Shown here one piece after another: positions 1 through 8,675 of a DNA stretch of 64,000 nt. Both the position numbers and the translations under genes were made by a program. Position 1 is the stretch's first letter. Each line of letters starts with the position of its first letter. A model generated the notes under the pieces. It worked only from the letters and a program-made list of their open reading frames with translations. It ran no database searches and was not told where the DNA came from. This stretch comes from Chromobacterium phragmitis (lineage in GTDB: Bacteria > Pseudomonadota > Gammaproteobacteria > Burkholderiales > Chromobacteriaceae): NCBI RefSeq assembly GCF_003325475.1, contig NZ_CP029495.1, positions 1,984,001 through 2,048,000 of the forward strand, in the 5' to 3' direction.

Positions 1-326
1 TCCTTGGGCTTTTGCTGGCTGAAGTAGGCGGCCAGATTGTGCATGTCGTCGTCGGACAGGGTGGCGGTCATGCCCAGCATGGTCGGGTTCTTGCGTTCGC
101 CGCTCTTGAAGGCCTTGAGCTGGCTATACAGATATTGATGGCTCTGGCCCGCAATGGTCGGATTGGCCGCTGCGACGCTGTTGCCGTCGACGCCATGGCA
201 GGCCGCGCATACGGCATCCACGATCTGCTTGCCTTTCGCCGGGTCACCCTTGACCGCCGGAGTGGCTGCCAGCACGTTGCCGGCCAGGGTTAGGGATGCC
301 ATCGCCAACAGCATTTTACGTCTCAT
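1..326 (-). CDS. Cytochrome c4-type c cytochrome, N-terminal part (cut by left edge)
   Basis: About 108 residues are visible. They begin with a signal peptide (a MRRK start, a hydrophobic stretch, then VLA before the mature part), followed by a covalent heme site CAACH around residues 41-45. The sequence around it (AACHGVDGNS, then TIAGQSHQYLYSQL) is typical of the first heme domain of cytochrome c4, a diheme periplasmic electron carrier to terminal oxidases. The second heme domain would lie outside the window. The gene is divergent from engB across about 90 bp, an arrangement common in betaproteobacteria. Assignment to c4 rather than another class I cytochrome c is by resemblance; the heme-c protein call is firm. 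Confidence 0.85.
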   Translation of the reverse strand, partial: MRRKMLLAMASLTLAGNVLAATPAVKGDPAKGKQIVDAVCAACHGVDGNSVAAANPTIAGQSHQYLYSQLKAFKSGERKNPTMLGMTATLSDDDMHNLAAYFSQQKPK

Positions 327-417
327 GGTCGCTCCTTAGGGTGAGCCCCTAAAATATCTGTAAAAGTAGCAATTCCAAACCTGTTATTCTATACCAATTG
401 ATTTCAACCTTACTACC

Positions 418-1038
418 ATGTCGATTTTTCAAAACGCCCGGTTTTATACCACTGTCAACCACATGAAGGACCTGCCGGCCACCCGCGCCGAGGTCGCTTT
501 CGTCGGCAGATCCAATGCCGGCAAGTCCAGCGCCATCAACACCCTGGCCAACCGCACCCGGCTGGCCTACGTGTCCAAGACGCCGGGCCGCACCCAGCAC
601 ATCAACTTTTTCGAGCTGGGCGACGAGTGCTTTCTGGTGGATTTGCCGGGCTACGGCTACGCCGAAGTGCCCGAAGCGGTACGCGCCCACTGGGTGGAGC
701 TGCTGGGCCGCTACCTGCAGACGCGGCAGAGCCTGATCGGCCTACTGTTGATTATGGACGCCCGCCACCCATTGAAAGAGCTGGATCGACGCATGCTGGA
801 ATTTTTCCGCGTCGCGGGGCGGCCGGTGCATATCCTGTTGTCCAAGGCTGACAAGATGTCGCGCCAGGAGCAGAACAAGGTGCTGGCGTTGGTGAAGCGC
901 GAGCTGGCCGATTATCCTTCGGTCAGCGTGCAGATGTTCTCCAGCCTGAAGAAGACCGGGGTGGAAGAGGTGGAGCAGGTGGTGAAAGGCTGGTTCGACG
1001 CGCTGCCGCCGCAAGACGACGGCATGGAGGAACTTTGA
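418..1038 (+). CDS. engB: Ribosome biogenesis GTP-binding protein EngB (YihA/YsxC)
   Basis: A 206-residue cytoplasmic GTPase needed for large ribosomal subunit assembly. The P-loop GRSNAGKSS is at residues 30-38, a threonine-containing switch region follows (KTPGRTQ), then the G3 motif DLPGYGYA and the G4-like SKAD. Length matches the family. It is the first plus-strand gene, divergent from the cytochrome gene, and is followed by a hairpin terminator about 90 bp after its stop. Confidence 0.96.
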   Translation: MSIFQNARFYTTVNHMKDLPATRAEVAFVGRSNAGKSSAINTLANRTRLAYVSKTPGRTQHINFFELGDECFLVDLPGYGYAEVPEAVRAHWVELLGRYLQTRQSLIGLLLIMDARHPLKELDRRMLEFFRVAGRPVHILLSKADKMSRQEQNKVLALVKRELADYPSVSVQMFSSLKKTGVEEVEQVVKGWFDALPPQDDGMEEL

Positions 1039-1126
1039 GCGATGGCCCGCGCCTAAGCTTGCAGGTGCATCGCACCTCCCGCTTGGCTCCCTGAGCGGGG
1101 CCTGAATCGTTGCTATCCAGGCTTTT

Positions 1127-1154
1127 GCCCCGGCTGACTTGGCCGGGGCTTTTT
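1127..1154 (+). terminator. Rho-independent terminator after engB
   Basis: GCCCCGGC (1127-1134) pairs with GCCGGGGC (1142-1149) across a 7-nt loop and is followed by TTTTT. It lies downstream of engB on the same strand. Confidence 0.85.
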
Positions 1155-1177
1155 ATTGGCCGTGGGGGGCGGGCATG

Positions 1178-1208
1178 AAAAAAGGCGAAGGATGCACCTT
1201 CGCCTTTT
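1178..1208 (-). terminator. Bidirectional hairpin terminator, serving rlpA
   Basis: GGCGAAGG (1184-1191) and CCTTCGCC (1197-1204) form an 8-bp stem with a 5-nt loop. It is flanked by six A on the left (six U on the minus-strand transcript) and four T on the right, so it can stop transcription in both directions between the convergent engB and rlpA. Confidence 0.85.
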
Positions 1209-1240
1209 GCCCTGTTGCCATACGATTCAAGCGTGGCGCA

Positions 1241-2119
1241 TCACAGACTGGTGATGACGGTCTCCACGTGCAGGTTCTCTGCCGCGCTGCGCACTGCCTC
1301 GTCCGAGGAGAACGGTCCCAGGCGCACCTTGTACACGCCCTGCTGGTTGACGATGCCGAGCTTGGAGTCGTACTTGTCATCCATCTCGGACAGCGTCTTC
1401 TGCAGCGCCGCTTCGGCGTTGGCCAGCGTATTGAACGAGCCCAGCTGCAGATATTTCGGATTGTCTCCCGCCCTCAACTCGCGGTTGGCCGGTTGCGTCA
1501 CCGGCTGAGCGGAGGCGGAGTAGGTATTGCCCTCCGCCGGCCAGACGCGGTCGATCGCGATCTTGGCGCTGCCTTGCTGGATGAAGCCCAGTTTGAAGGC
1601 GGCGGCGTAGGACAAGTCCATCAGGCGCTTCTTGTGGAACGGGCCGCGGTCGTTGACGCGCACCACCACCGACTTGCCATTGGTCAGATTGGTCACCCGG
1701 GCGTAGCTCGGGATAGGCAGAGTCGGATGCGCGGCGCTCATCGCGAACATGTCGTAGCGTTCGCCGGACGACGTCTTGCGGCCGTGGAACTGCTTGCCGT
1801 ACCAGGAGGCACGGCCGACGGCGTGATACGGCTTTTCACGCACATCGGGACGGAAGCTCATGCCCAGCGCCGTGTAGGGCAGGTTGGCCGACTTGATCAG
1901 CGGCTCGTCCTGCGGAACGGCGTCGGGAACCAGATTCAGGTTGACCGGGATATGATCGGCCGGACCGTCGTTCTGGAAATAAGCTCCGTTTTTGGCAACG
2001 GACTTCTTGTTAGCCGGCGAAGCCGACTGGTTTGTGGCACTGGCCGTCTTCACGGTGGAACAGGCCACAAGCACGAGACTGACAAATAGAAGCCACAGCC
2101 ATCGGAGAACAGGTTGCAT
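1241..2119 (-). CDS. rlpA: RlpA-type septal lipoprotein / lytic transglycosylase with SPOR domain
   Basis: A 292-residue lipoprotein. A hydrophobic signal ends in the lipobox LVAC with the lipidated cysteine at residue 20. A low-complexity linker follows, then a double-psi beta-barrel RlpA domain (about residues 97-190, with GRASWYG and the catalytic-type VRVNDRGPF), and a C-terminal SPOR repeat from about residue 221 (YLQLGSFNTLANAEAAL). SPOR domains bind glycan strands without stem peptides at division septa, and RlpA cleaves such strands in some bacteria. The start has a strong ribosome site (GGGAGG, 5-6 nt upstream). Confidence 0.93.
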   Translation of the reverse strand: MQPVLRWLWLLFVSLVLVACSTVKTASATNQSASPANKKSVAKNGAYFQNDGPADHIPVNLNLVPDAVPQDEPLIKSANLPYTALGMSFRPDVREKPYHAVGRASWYGKQFHGRKTSSGERYDMFAMSAAHPTLPIPSYARVTNLTNGKSVVVRVNDRGPFHKKRLMDLSYAAAFKLGFIQQGSAKIAIDRVWPAEGNTYSASAQPVTQPANRELRAGDNPKYLQLGSFNTLANAEAALQKTLSEMDDKYDSKLGIVNQQGVYKVRLGPFSSDEAVRSAAENLHVETVITSL

Positions 2120-2156
2120 AAACCTCCCTATGCTGTTGGGCCAACCTTGTGAACTG

Positions 2157-2621
2157 CTATACCCCCCCTTCGAAACCGATCTGGCGCCAAGCCTCGAACA
2201 CCGTTATCGCGACGGCGTTGGAGAGATTGAGGCTTCTCGACTCGGGACGCATCGGCAAGCGAATCCGTTGCTGTGCCGGCAGGGCAGCCAGCACATCTTG
2301 CGGCAAGCCGCGGGATTCGGGACCGAACAAAAAAACGTCCCCGGGTTGGTAGGCGATCCGGTCATGGCGCGTGGCGCCCTTGGTCGTCGCGGCGAAAATC
2401 CGCCGTCCCTGAAGCGAACGCAGGCATGCGTCCCAGTCTTCATGGACGACGAGACGCGCATACTCGTGGTAATCGAGTCCCGCTCGCCGCAACTTGGCAT
2501 CCTCAAGCGGGAAGCCCATGGGTTTGACCAGATGCAGTTCACAGCCGGTGTTGGCACATAAACGAATCACATTGCCCGTGTTGGGCGGAATTTCCGGCTG
2601 AAATAGAACAACAGTGAACAT
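2157..2621 (-). CDS. trmL: tRNA (cytidine(34)-2'-O)-methyltransferase TrmL
   Basis: A SPOUT-class methyltransferase of 154 residues starting MFTVVLFQPEIPPNTGNV, which methylates the 2'-O of the wobble base in leucine tRNAs. Family hallmarks are the NTGNVIRLCANTG segment, the FGPESRGLP loop and LNLSNAVAITVFEA near the C-terminus, which form the trefoil-knot cofactor site. The open frame extends 23 codons upstream, but the internal ATG at 2619-2621 matches the usual N-terminus and length. It lies 40 bp downstream of comF and is probably cotranscribed with it. Confidence 0.94.
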   Translation of the reverse strand: MFTVVLFQPEIPPNTGNVIRLCANTGCELHLVKPMGFPLEDAKLRRAGLDYHEYARLVVHEDWDACLRSLQGRRIFAATTKGATRHDRIAYQPGDVFLFGPESRGLPQDVLAALPAQQRIRLPMRPESRSLNLSNAVAITVFEAWRQIGFEGGV

Positions 2622-2661
2622 CGTTGGCAGGCTGGATTGTTCCAAGGAATCAAAATCTTGG

Positions 2662-3372
2662 TCAAGTTTTTGGGGAAAACGCCCGGGCAAGCACCCATGC
2701 GTCGACCCGTTCCGCGCCCTGTTTTTTGATCATTTTAGACAAGGCGGAGAGGGTTGCGCCGCTGGTGGCGACGTCGTCGACTATGGCAATGGAAAGCCCG
2801 TCGCACCGGCATTTTACGCCGAACGCATGGCGAACGTTTCGCAGTCTTTCGGCGCGGCCGAGCGAGGCCTGCGGCAAAGTGTTGCTTTTTCGCCAACACA
2901 GATTGTCCGAAAAACGGCTGTTTATTGTATCAGCGAACGCTTTGGCAAGCTCGGAACTCTGATTGAAGCCTCTTTCGGCAAGTCGTTCATTTGCCAGCGG
3001 AACGGGAATGACAAGATCGTACCTTGGGGCTTGACAGCGGGCGTAATCAGTGAAAAGTCCACATAGCGCGCCCGCCAGCTGCAGCCGTTTTCCGTACTTG
3101 TAGGCATGAATCAGATGGCTCAGGGGGTAGCCAAACAGATAGGGAGCGTGTAGCGCGTCGAAGCCGGGCGGCCGGTGCTGGCAATGGCCGCAGAGCGCGC
3201 CGCAGACTGTCGGTTCCGCGCAACGCGGACAGTGCTCGGCCGGCATCGCCGGCAGCATCGCGCGGCAACCGCCGCACAGGCCGTCACGAGCGCTTCGACA
3301 TCCGCACAACACGCAAATTTGATTAATTATTGTGCAATTGTCAATTATTAACCTTCTGATGTTTGACAGCAT
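2662..3372 (-). CDS. comF: ComF family amidophosphoribosyltransferase-like protein
   Basis: 236 residues. The N-terminal part is a cysteine-rich zinc-binding segment (CVLCGC, CGGC, CPRC, CGHC). The C-terminal part is a type I phosphoribosyltransferase fold with the PRPP-loop motif VDDVATSGAT at 198-207. ComF/GntX proteins are linked to DNA uptake and transformation; the exact role is not known from sequence. It is divergent from bioB, and a BirA-like operator spans its first codons, so its expression may be tied to biotin status. No strong ribosome site precedes the ATG, but the N-terminal length fits the family. Confidence 0.88.
   Translation of the reverse strand: MLSNIRRLIIDNCTIINQICVLCGCRSARDGLCGGCRAMLPAMPAEHCPRCAEPTVCGALCGHCQHRPPGFDALHAPYLFGYPLSHLIHAYKYGKRLQLAGALCGLFTDYARCQAPRYDLVIPVPLANERLAERGFNQSSELAKAFADTINSRFSDNLCWRKSNTLPQASLGRAERLRNVRHAFGVKCRCDGLSIAIVDDVATSGATLSALSKMIKKQGAERVDAWVLARAFSPKT
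3338..3369. promoter_or_regulatory. Candidate BirA (biotin repressor) operator between comF and bioB
   Basis: TTGTCAATT (3338-3346) and GTTTGACAG (3361-3369) form an imperfect inverted repeat with a 14-nt spacer. The second half reverse-complements to CTGTCAAAC. This matches the architecture of known bacterial BirA sites (TTGTAAACC, 14-15 nt, then the inverse) with the central TGTCAA kept in both halves. It lies about 100 bp upstream of the bioB start and contains a possible -35 TTGACA (3363-3368). It ends just before the comF start codon on the other strand and covers comF's first codons. Confidence 0.5.
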
Positions 3373-3470
3373 GGCGGGCGGCCCCCAAGATTTTGTCGCC
3401 TGCCCATCGGAGCAGGATGACGAGCTGTATGGTTCGCAGTGAAAATGACAAACAGTTTTTGGAGCATACG

Positions 3471-4454
3471 ATGCATTCTGCCACGATGGTGTTCAAGCGC
3501 CCGTCCACACCTCACCCGGAAAAGACCGCCTGGAGCGTGGACGACGTGGAGGCCCTGCTGGGCCTGCCCTTCATGGAGCTGCTGTTCCGCGCCGCCGAGA
3601 TTCATCGCCAGTTTTTCGACCCGACCAAGGTGCAGCTGTCGACGCTGGTGTCCATCAAGACCGGCGGCTGTCCTGAGGATTGCGGCTACTGTCCGCAGTC
3701 GGTGCATCATGACACCCCGGTGGAGGATGAGCCGATGATGACGGTGGACGAGGTGGTGGAGGCGGCCCGCCAGGCCAAGGCCAACGGCGCCGGCCGCTTC
3801 TGCATGGGCGCAGCCTGGCGGGGCCCCAAGGATGCGGATCTGCAGAAGACGCTGGAGATGGTGCGAGAGGTGAAGGCGTTGGGCCTGGAAACCTGCGCCA
3901 CCTTCGGCCTGCTGCGAGAAGGGCAGGCCGAGCAGCTGAAAGATGCCGGACTCGATTACTACAACCATAACCTGGACACCGCGCCGGACAAGTACGCCGA
4001 CATCATCCAGACCCGCGAGTACGAAGACAGGCTGGATACATTGGGCAAGGTGCGCCAAGCCGGGCTGTCGGTGTGTTGCGGGGGCATCGTCGGCATGAAC
4101 GAAACGCGCCGCGACCGCGCCGGCCTGATTGTGCAGCTGGCGAATCTGGACCCGCAGCCGGAGTCGGTGCCGGTCAACAATCTGGTCAAAGTGGTGGGTA
4201 CGCCGCTGGAGGGCGCCGGGACGCTGGACTGGACCGAGTTCGTGCGCACCATCGCGGTGGCGCGGATCACGATGCCGGCCAGTTACGTCCGGCTGTCGGC
4301 CGGGCGGCGGGAAATGGACGAGGCGACGCAGGCGCTGTGCTTTCTGGCCGGCGCCAACTCCATTTTCTATGGCGACAAGCTGCTGACCACCGGCAACCCC
4401 GATGTGACGGCGGACCAGATGCTGATGGCCAAACTGGATCTGTACGCATTATAA
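3471..4454 (+). CDS. bioB: Biotin synthase BioB
   Basis: A 327-residue radical-SAM enzyme that inserts sulfur into dethiobiotin, the last step of biotin synthesis. The iron-sulfur motif CPEDCGYC puts the three cluster cysteines at 67, 71 and 74, and the family segments PVNNLVKVVGTPLEG and RLSAGRREM follow. The longer open frame starts upstream, but the ATG at 3471 has a GGAG ribosome site 6 nt before it and the expected N-terminus. bioF follows 113 bp later. Confidence 0.96.
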   Translation: MHSATMVFKRPSTPHPEKTAWSVDDVEALLGLPFMELLFRAAEIHRQFFDPTKVQLSTLVSIKTGGCPEDCGYCPQSVHHDTPVEDEPMMTVDEVVEAARQAKANGAGRFCMGAAWRGPKDADLQKTLEMVREVKALGLETCATFGLLREGQAEQLKDAGLDYYNHNLDTAPDKYADIIQTREYEDRLDTLGKVRQAGLSVCCGGIVGMNETRRDRAGLIVQLANLDPQPESVPVNNLVKVVGTPLEGAGTLDWTEFVRTIAVARITMPASYVRLSAGRREMDEATQALCFLAGANSIFYGDKLLTTGNPDVTADQMLMAKLDLYAL

Positions 4455-4480
4455 GATTAAGAAACATTAGTGATTCTGTG

Positions 4481-4509
4481 CTGTCAGCTGAAATGCAAAC
4501 ATATATAGT
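4481..4509 (+). promoter_or_regulatory. Possible sigma-70 promoter for bioF
   Basis: CTGTCA (4481-4486) is 17 nt from TATAGT (4504-4509) in the short AT-rich gap between bioB and bioF. The -10 is good and the -35 is weak (4 of 6). It could supplement read-through from bioB. Confidence 0.3.
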
Positions 4510-4567
4510 GTGACGTGCCGGGGCGGCTTGCCGCGGTTCTGTCCATATAAAGAAACCGGGGGCAAGC

Positions 4568-5719
4568 ATGCGTTTACAAGATCTTTCCGCCGCGCTGGAG
4601 GAACTGCAAGGCCAGCACAGGCTGCGTTGTCGGACAGTGTTGGCGTCGCCGCAAGGCGTAGAGGTCGAAATCGATGGCCAGCATTACCTTTCTTTCGCCA
4701 GCAACGACTATCTTGGCCTGGCGGATCATCCCGCCTTGGTTCGGGCCTTGCGGGAAGGGGCGGACCGATGGGGGGCCGGCAGCGGCGCGTCCCATCTGCT
4801 GACCGGGCACAGCCTGGCGCATCAGCAGGCGGAGGAGGCGCTGGCGCGCTTCGTCGGGCGCGAGGCCGCCTTGTTGTTCGGCTCCGGCTACGCGGCCAAT
4901 CTGGCGGTGATCACCAGCCTGGTGGGGCGCGGCGACGCGGTGTTCGCCGACAAGCTGAACCACGCCTCGCTGAACGACGGCTGTCTGCTGTCGCGCGCTG
5001 ACTTCCAGCGCTTTCGCCACAACGACGTCGAACATCTCGCGCAGCTGCTGGCCGACAGCAAGGCGCCGACCAAGCTGATCGCGGTGGACGCGGTATACAG
5101 CATGGACGGCGACCAGGCGCCGCTGCCGGCATTGCTGGAGCTGGCCGAGCGTTTCGACGCCTGGCTGTACGTCGACGACGCGCACGGCTTCGGTGTGCTG
5201 GGCGACGGCAGGGGATCGGCTGCCGCGCATGGCCTTCGCAGCGAACGTCTGATCTACATGGCGACGCTGGGCAAAGCCGCGGGCCTGGCCGGCGCCTTCG
5301 TCGCCGGCAGCCAGCCGTTGATGGACTGGCTGGTGAACAAGGCGCGCACCTATATTTTCACCACAGCCCAGCCGCCCGCGTTGGCGGCCGCGGTGGAAAC
5401 CAGCTTGCGGCTGATCGCCGAAGGCGGCGAGCGGCGCGAGCGGTTGCGGCAGCTGGCGGCCCTGTGCCGGCAGCGGCTGGAGGGCTCGCCTTACGCTGGC
5501 GATTCCACCACGCCCATTCAGCCCTTCCTCGTCGGCTCGGACGAGCGCACGGTCCGGCTGGCCGCCATGCTGCGCGACCGCGGCTATTGGGTGCCGGCGA
5601 TCCGTCCGCCCACGGTGCCGGAAAACGGCGGGCGGCTGCGGATCTCGTTGTCGGCGAACCATGAGCTTTCCCAATTAGACGCATTACTGGATGTGATGCT
5701 GCAGTTGGCCGAGGATTGA
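4568..5719 (+). CDS. bioF: 8-amino-7-oxononanoate synthase BioF
   Basis: A 383-residue PLP enzyme of the alpha-oxoamine synthase family, joining pimeloyl-ACP and L-alanine. It has FASNDYLGLA near the N-terminus, GSGASHLLTGH, VDDAHGFGVLG, and the PLP lysine in TLGKA at residue 236, the same number as in the E. coli enzyme. The ATG follows a GGGGGC purine-rich site. A hairpin terminator about 45 bp after the stop separates it from the cyclic-di-GMP gene. Confidence 0.96.
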   Translation: MRLQDLSAALEELQGQHRLRCRTVLASPQGVEVEIDGQHYLSFASNDYLGLADHPALVRALREGADRWGAGSGASHLLTGHSLAHQQAEEALARFVGREAALLFGSGYAANLAVITSLVGRGDAVFADKLNHASLNDGCLLSRADFQRFRHNDVEHLAQLLADSKAPTKLIAVDAVYSMDGDQAPLPALLELAERFDAWLYVDDAHGFGVLGDGRGSAAAHGLRSERLIYMATLGKAAGLAGAFVAGSQPLMDWLVNKARTYIFTTAQPPALAAAVETSLRLIAEGGERRERLRQLAALCRQRLEGSPYAGDSTTPIQPFLVGSDERTVRLAAMLRDRGYWVPAIRPPTVPENGGRLRISLSANHELSQLDALLDVMLQLAED

Positions 5720-5763
5720 GGCTGACTTGTGTCGGCGGCGTCCGCGCCACAGGAAAACACCGC

Positions 5764-5796
5764 AGCCCGGGGCATTTGTCCCGGGCTTTGGTTTGG
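5764..5796 (+). terminator. Hairpin terminator after bioF
   Basis: AGCCCGGG (5764-5771) pairs with CCCGGGCT (5780-5787) over an 8-nt loop, followed by the T-rich TTTGGTTTGG. The U-tract is interrupted, so termination may be partial. Confidence 0.65.
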
Positions 5797-5834
5797 CTCA
5801 GGACTTTGGCGGCGCGTCGTACTACGATACTGAC

Positions 5835-8675
5835 ATGAAGAGTGTGGCTGAATATCTGGACAGTCCGGAACAGGCGGCCGATCGCGCCTTGTGTTTATTG
5901 AGAGACGCGGGCGGCATGTCCGCGGCGGCGGTGTGGGCGCAGAGCGGCGGGACGTGGCGGCGCTTGGCCTGCATGGGCGATGCCGACGCCCTGCCGGATG
6001 GGGCCGCCTTGTCCGCCGGAAAGCGCCCGCCCGCCGGGGTGAGCGGTTTGGCCTTGCGCGGCGGGGATGCGACCCTGGGCTGGCTGAGCTGGCGCGGGAC
6101 GGCCCCGGCTTGCTTGGAGGCGGTGGCGGCCCTGCTGACGGGATATCTGCGCTGCGAAGCGCTGCGGGCGGAGCAGGCGGCGGCGCGGACCGCAAACGAG
6201 ACCATGCTGGAGATCAGCTTGCTGGCCGGCGAATGTCCCGCGCTGGATCGTCTCTTGCCGCGATTGCACCGGCTGATGCAGCGGCTGATGGACGCCGACA
6301 ATTTCTACATCGCGCTGCGCGACGAAGATTGCGCCGCGCTGCATTTTCCCTTCTACGCGGACCGGCGAGATCCCGCGCCGCCCGATCCCGATCAAGTCTT
6401 TCCTCTGGCAGGCGACCAGGTGTCCCTGGCCGCCTGGTTGTTGCGGGGGGGCGCGCCGATGGTGTTGACCGGCGAGCGGATCGAGGCGCTATGCGCGCAG
6501 GAGAGCCTGGCGCGGCCGGCGCAACTGCCGGCTTTCTGGATGGGCGCGCCGCTGCGCAACGCCGCGGACGAGTTGATAGGCGCGGCGGTGTTGCAGCGCT
6601 ATGAGGACCAGCCGCCGCTGACCTCGGCCGAGCAGCAGCTGTTCATGTTCGCCGCCCGCCATGTCGGCTTCGCGCTGGATCGCGTGTTGTACCACGGCAG
6701 GCTGGAACGGCAGGTGGCGCTGCGCACCAGCGAGCTGGAGGGCGCCAATGCCAGACTGCGGGCCGAGGTGGCTATCCGCAAGCGCGCCGAGCAGTTCCAG
6801 GACGTGTTGTTCCGGATCGCCGAGCTGTCCAATACCAGCCTGTCGCTGGAAGCTTTCCTCAGCGGCCTGCACCGGTTGTTGGGCGAGATGGTGGCGGCGC
6901 GCAATTGCGTGGTGGCGCTGTACGACATGGGCCGCGATCTGATCAGTTTCCCTTATTGCTCCGACGAGTACGCGCCGGCGCTGAAGCCGCGCAAGCCGGG
7001 CAAGGGCTTGATCGAGCAGGTGCTGCATAGCGGGCGGCCGCTGTTGCTGGACCCGTACGGCGGCATGCGGGGCATGGCGGCGACGCAAGGCGGGATGCCG
7101 CCCAAGAGCTGGCTGGGCGTGCCGCTGTACTGCGACCACGAGCTGCTGGGCGTGCTGGCGGTGCAAAGCTACGACGCCGACGTGGTCTACACCTTCCGCG
7201 ATCAGGAAGTGTTGGAGTTCGTCGCCAACCACATCGGCGCCGCGCTGGCGAGGGTGCGGGCGCTGGAAGGCCTGCAGCAGGCTTACGCCGACCTGGAGCA
7301 GCGGGTGCGCGAGCGCACCAGCGAGCTGGACGCGGTCAACGCCCAGCTGGAATTCGACAGCCTGCACGATCCGCTGACCAAGCTGCCCAACCGCAATTAC
7401 TTTTCCAAGGCGCTGCGCCGGGCCTGGGATGCTTACGTCGACGGCGGTGAACGTTTCGCCGTGGTGTTCATCGACCTGGATCGCTTCAAACTGGTCAACG
7501 ACACGCTAGGCCATCTGGCCGGCGACCACCTGTTGTTCGAGGCCGGCGCCCGCATTCGCTCCTGCCTGCGCCATTACGATTTCCTGGCCCGGTTGGGCGG
7601 CGACGAGTTCGCGGTGCTGATGTTCGGCATGGACGCGGTGGAGGAGTGCGAGGTGATCGCCCGCCGCATCGTCAGCGAGTTCGAGCGGCCGGTGGTGCTG
7701 GCGGGGCGCGAGGTGTTTTCCACCGCCAGCGTCGGCGTGGTGCTGGCCGACCGCGAGCATTACCACAAGGCCGACGACCTGCTGCGCGACGCCGACCACG
7801 CGATGTACTGCACCAAGCAACAGGGCCGCCAGGGTTATACCTTGTTCAGCCACCAGCTGCGGATAGACCAGGCCGACCAGCTGGCGCTGGAGACCGAGCT
7901 CCGGCGCGCGCTGGAGGAGGAGGGGCAGTTGGTGCCCTACTACCAGCCATTCGTCGCCGCCGCCAGCGGCGAGCTGGCCGGCTTCGAGACGCTGGTGCGC
8001 TGGCAGCATCCGCAGCGCGGGCTGGTGTCGCCCGCGGCGTTCTTGCCCATCGCCGAGGAAAGCGGACTGATCACCCGGCTGGACCGCTACATGATCAACG
8101 CTGCTTGCGCCCAGTTGCAAGCCTGGCGGGCCGAGGGTTTGGCGGGCGAGGACATCGCGCTGCACATCAACCTGTCGTCGGCCAATTTCCGCGACCCGGA
8201 CCTGGTCGGCTGGATAGGCGAGCGCATCGCCCATTACCGGCTGCCGCCGGCGATGCTGCACCTGGAAATCACCGAAAGCGCGCTGATCGACCAGCCGCAG
8301 GCCGCTGCCACCGCGATGCAGGCGCTGCACGGCCTGGGCGTCAGGCTGGCGCTGGATGATTTCGGCACCGGTTACTCGGCGCTGTCCTATCTGCATCGCT
8401 ATCGTTTCGACGTGTTGAAGATCGACCAGTCCTTCGTGTTCGATCTGGACCGCAAGCAGGAGTCGGTGGCCATCGTCCGCGCCATTCTGGCGTTGGCGCG
8501 CGCGCTGGATCTGGAGGTAGTGGCCGAAGGCGTGGAAACCGCCAGCCAGCGGGACAAGCTGACCGAGATGGGCTGCGGCATGCTGCAGGGCTATTATTTC
8601 GCCGCGCCGGCCCCGGCCTGGGCGCTGGACTGGGACAAGCTGGCGCGTTTCAAGGAGCCGGGCGATGTGGCGTGA
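5835..8675 (+). CDS. GAF-GAF-GGDEF-EAL cyclic-di-GMP turnover protein
   Basis: 946 residues from the ATG at 5835; the frame is open further upstream, through the bioF terminator. No membrane segment is evident. Two GAF-like sensory regions (roughly 60-290 and 325-480) are linked by helical, coiled-coil-like stretches ending in QRVRERTSELDAVNAQLE. The GGDEF domain has an intact GGDEF at 588-592 and an allosteric inhibition site RHYD at 579-582, exactly five residues earlier. The EAL domain starts with ETLVR at 718-722 and keeps NLSS, EITES, DDFGTGY, LKID, AEGVE and QGYYF. All catalytic signatures of both activities look present, so synthesis and degradation are both possible. The GAF domains probably bind a small ligand and set the balance. 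The methyltransferase gene overlaps its end by 11 bp. Confidence 0.93.
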   Translation: MKSVAEYLDSPEQAADRALCLLRDAGGMSAAAVWAQSGGTWRRLACMGDADALPDGAALSAGKRPPAGVSGLALRGGDATLGWLSWRGTAPACLEAVAALLTGYLRCEALRAEQAAARTANETMLEISLLAGECPALDRLLPRLHRLMQRLMDADNFYIALRDEDCAALHFPFYADRRDPAPPDPDQVFPLAGDQVSLAAWLLRGGAPMVLTGERIEALCAQESLARPAQLPAFWMGAPLRNAADELIGAAVLQRYEDQPPLTSAEQQLFMFAARHVGFALDRVLYHGRLERQVALRTSELEGANARLRAEVAIRKRAEQFQDVLFRIAELSNTSLSLEAFLSGLHRLLGEMVAARNCVVALYDMGRDLISFPYCSDEYAPALKPRKPGKGLIEQVLHSGRPLLLDPYGGMRGMAATQGGMPPKSWLGVPLYCDHELLGVLAVQSYDADVVYTFRDQEVLEFVANHIGAALARVRALEGLQQAYADLEQRVRERTSELDAVNAQLEFDSLHDPLTKLPNRNYFSKALRRAWDAYVDGGERFAVVFIDLDRFKLVNDTLGHLAGDHLLFEAGARIRSCLRHYDFLARLGGDEFAVLMFGMDAVEECEVIARRIVSEFERPVVLAGREVFSTASVGVVLADREHYHKADDLLRDADHAMYCTKQQGRQGYTLFSHQLRIDQADQLALETELRRALEEEGQLVPYYQPFVAAASGELAGFETLVRWQHPQRGLVSPAAFLPIAEESGLITRLDRYMINAACAQLQAWRAEGLAGEDIALHINLSSANFRDPDLVGWIGERIAHYRLPPAMLHLEITESALIDQPQAAATAMQALHGLGVRLALDDFGTGYSALSYLHRYRFDVLKIDQSFVFDLDRKQESVAIVRAILALARALDLEVVAEGVETASQRDKLTEMGCGMLQGYYFAAPAPAWALDWDKLARFKEPGDVA

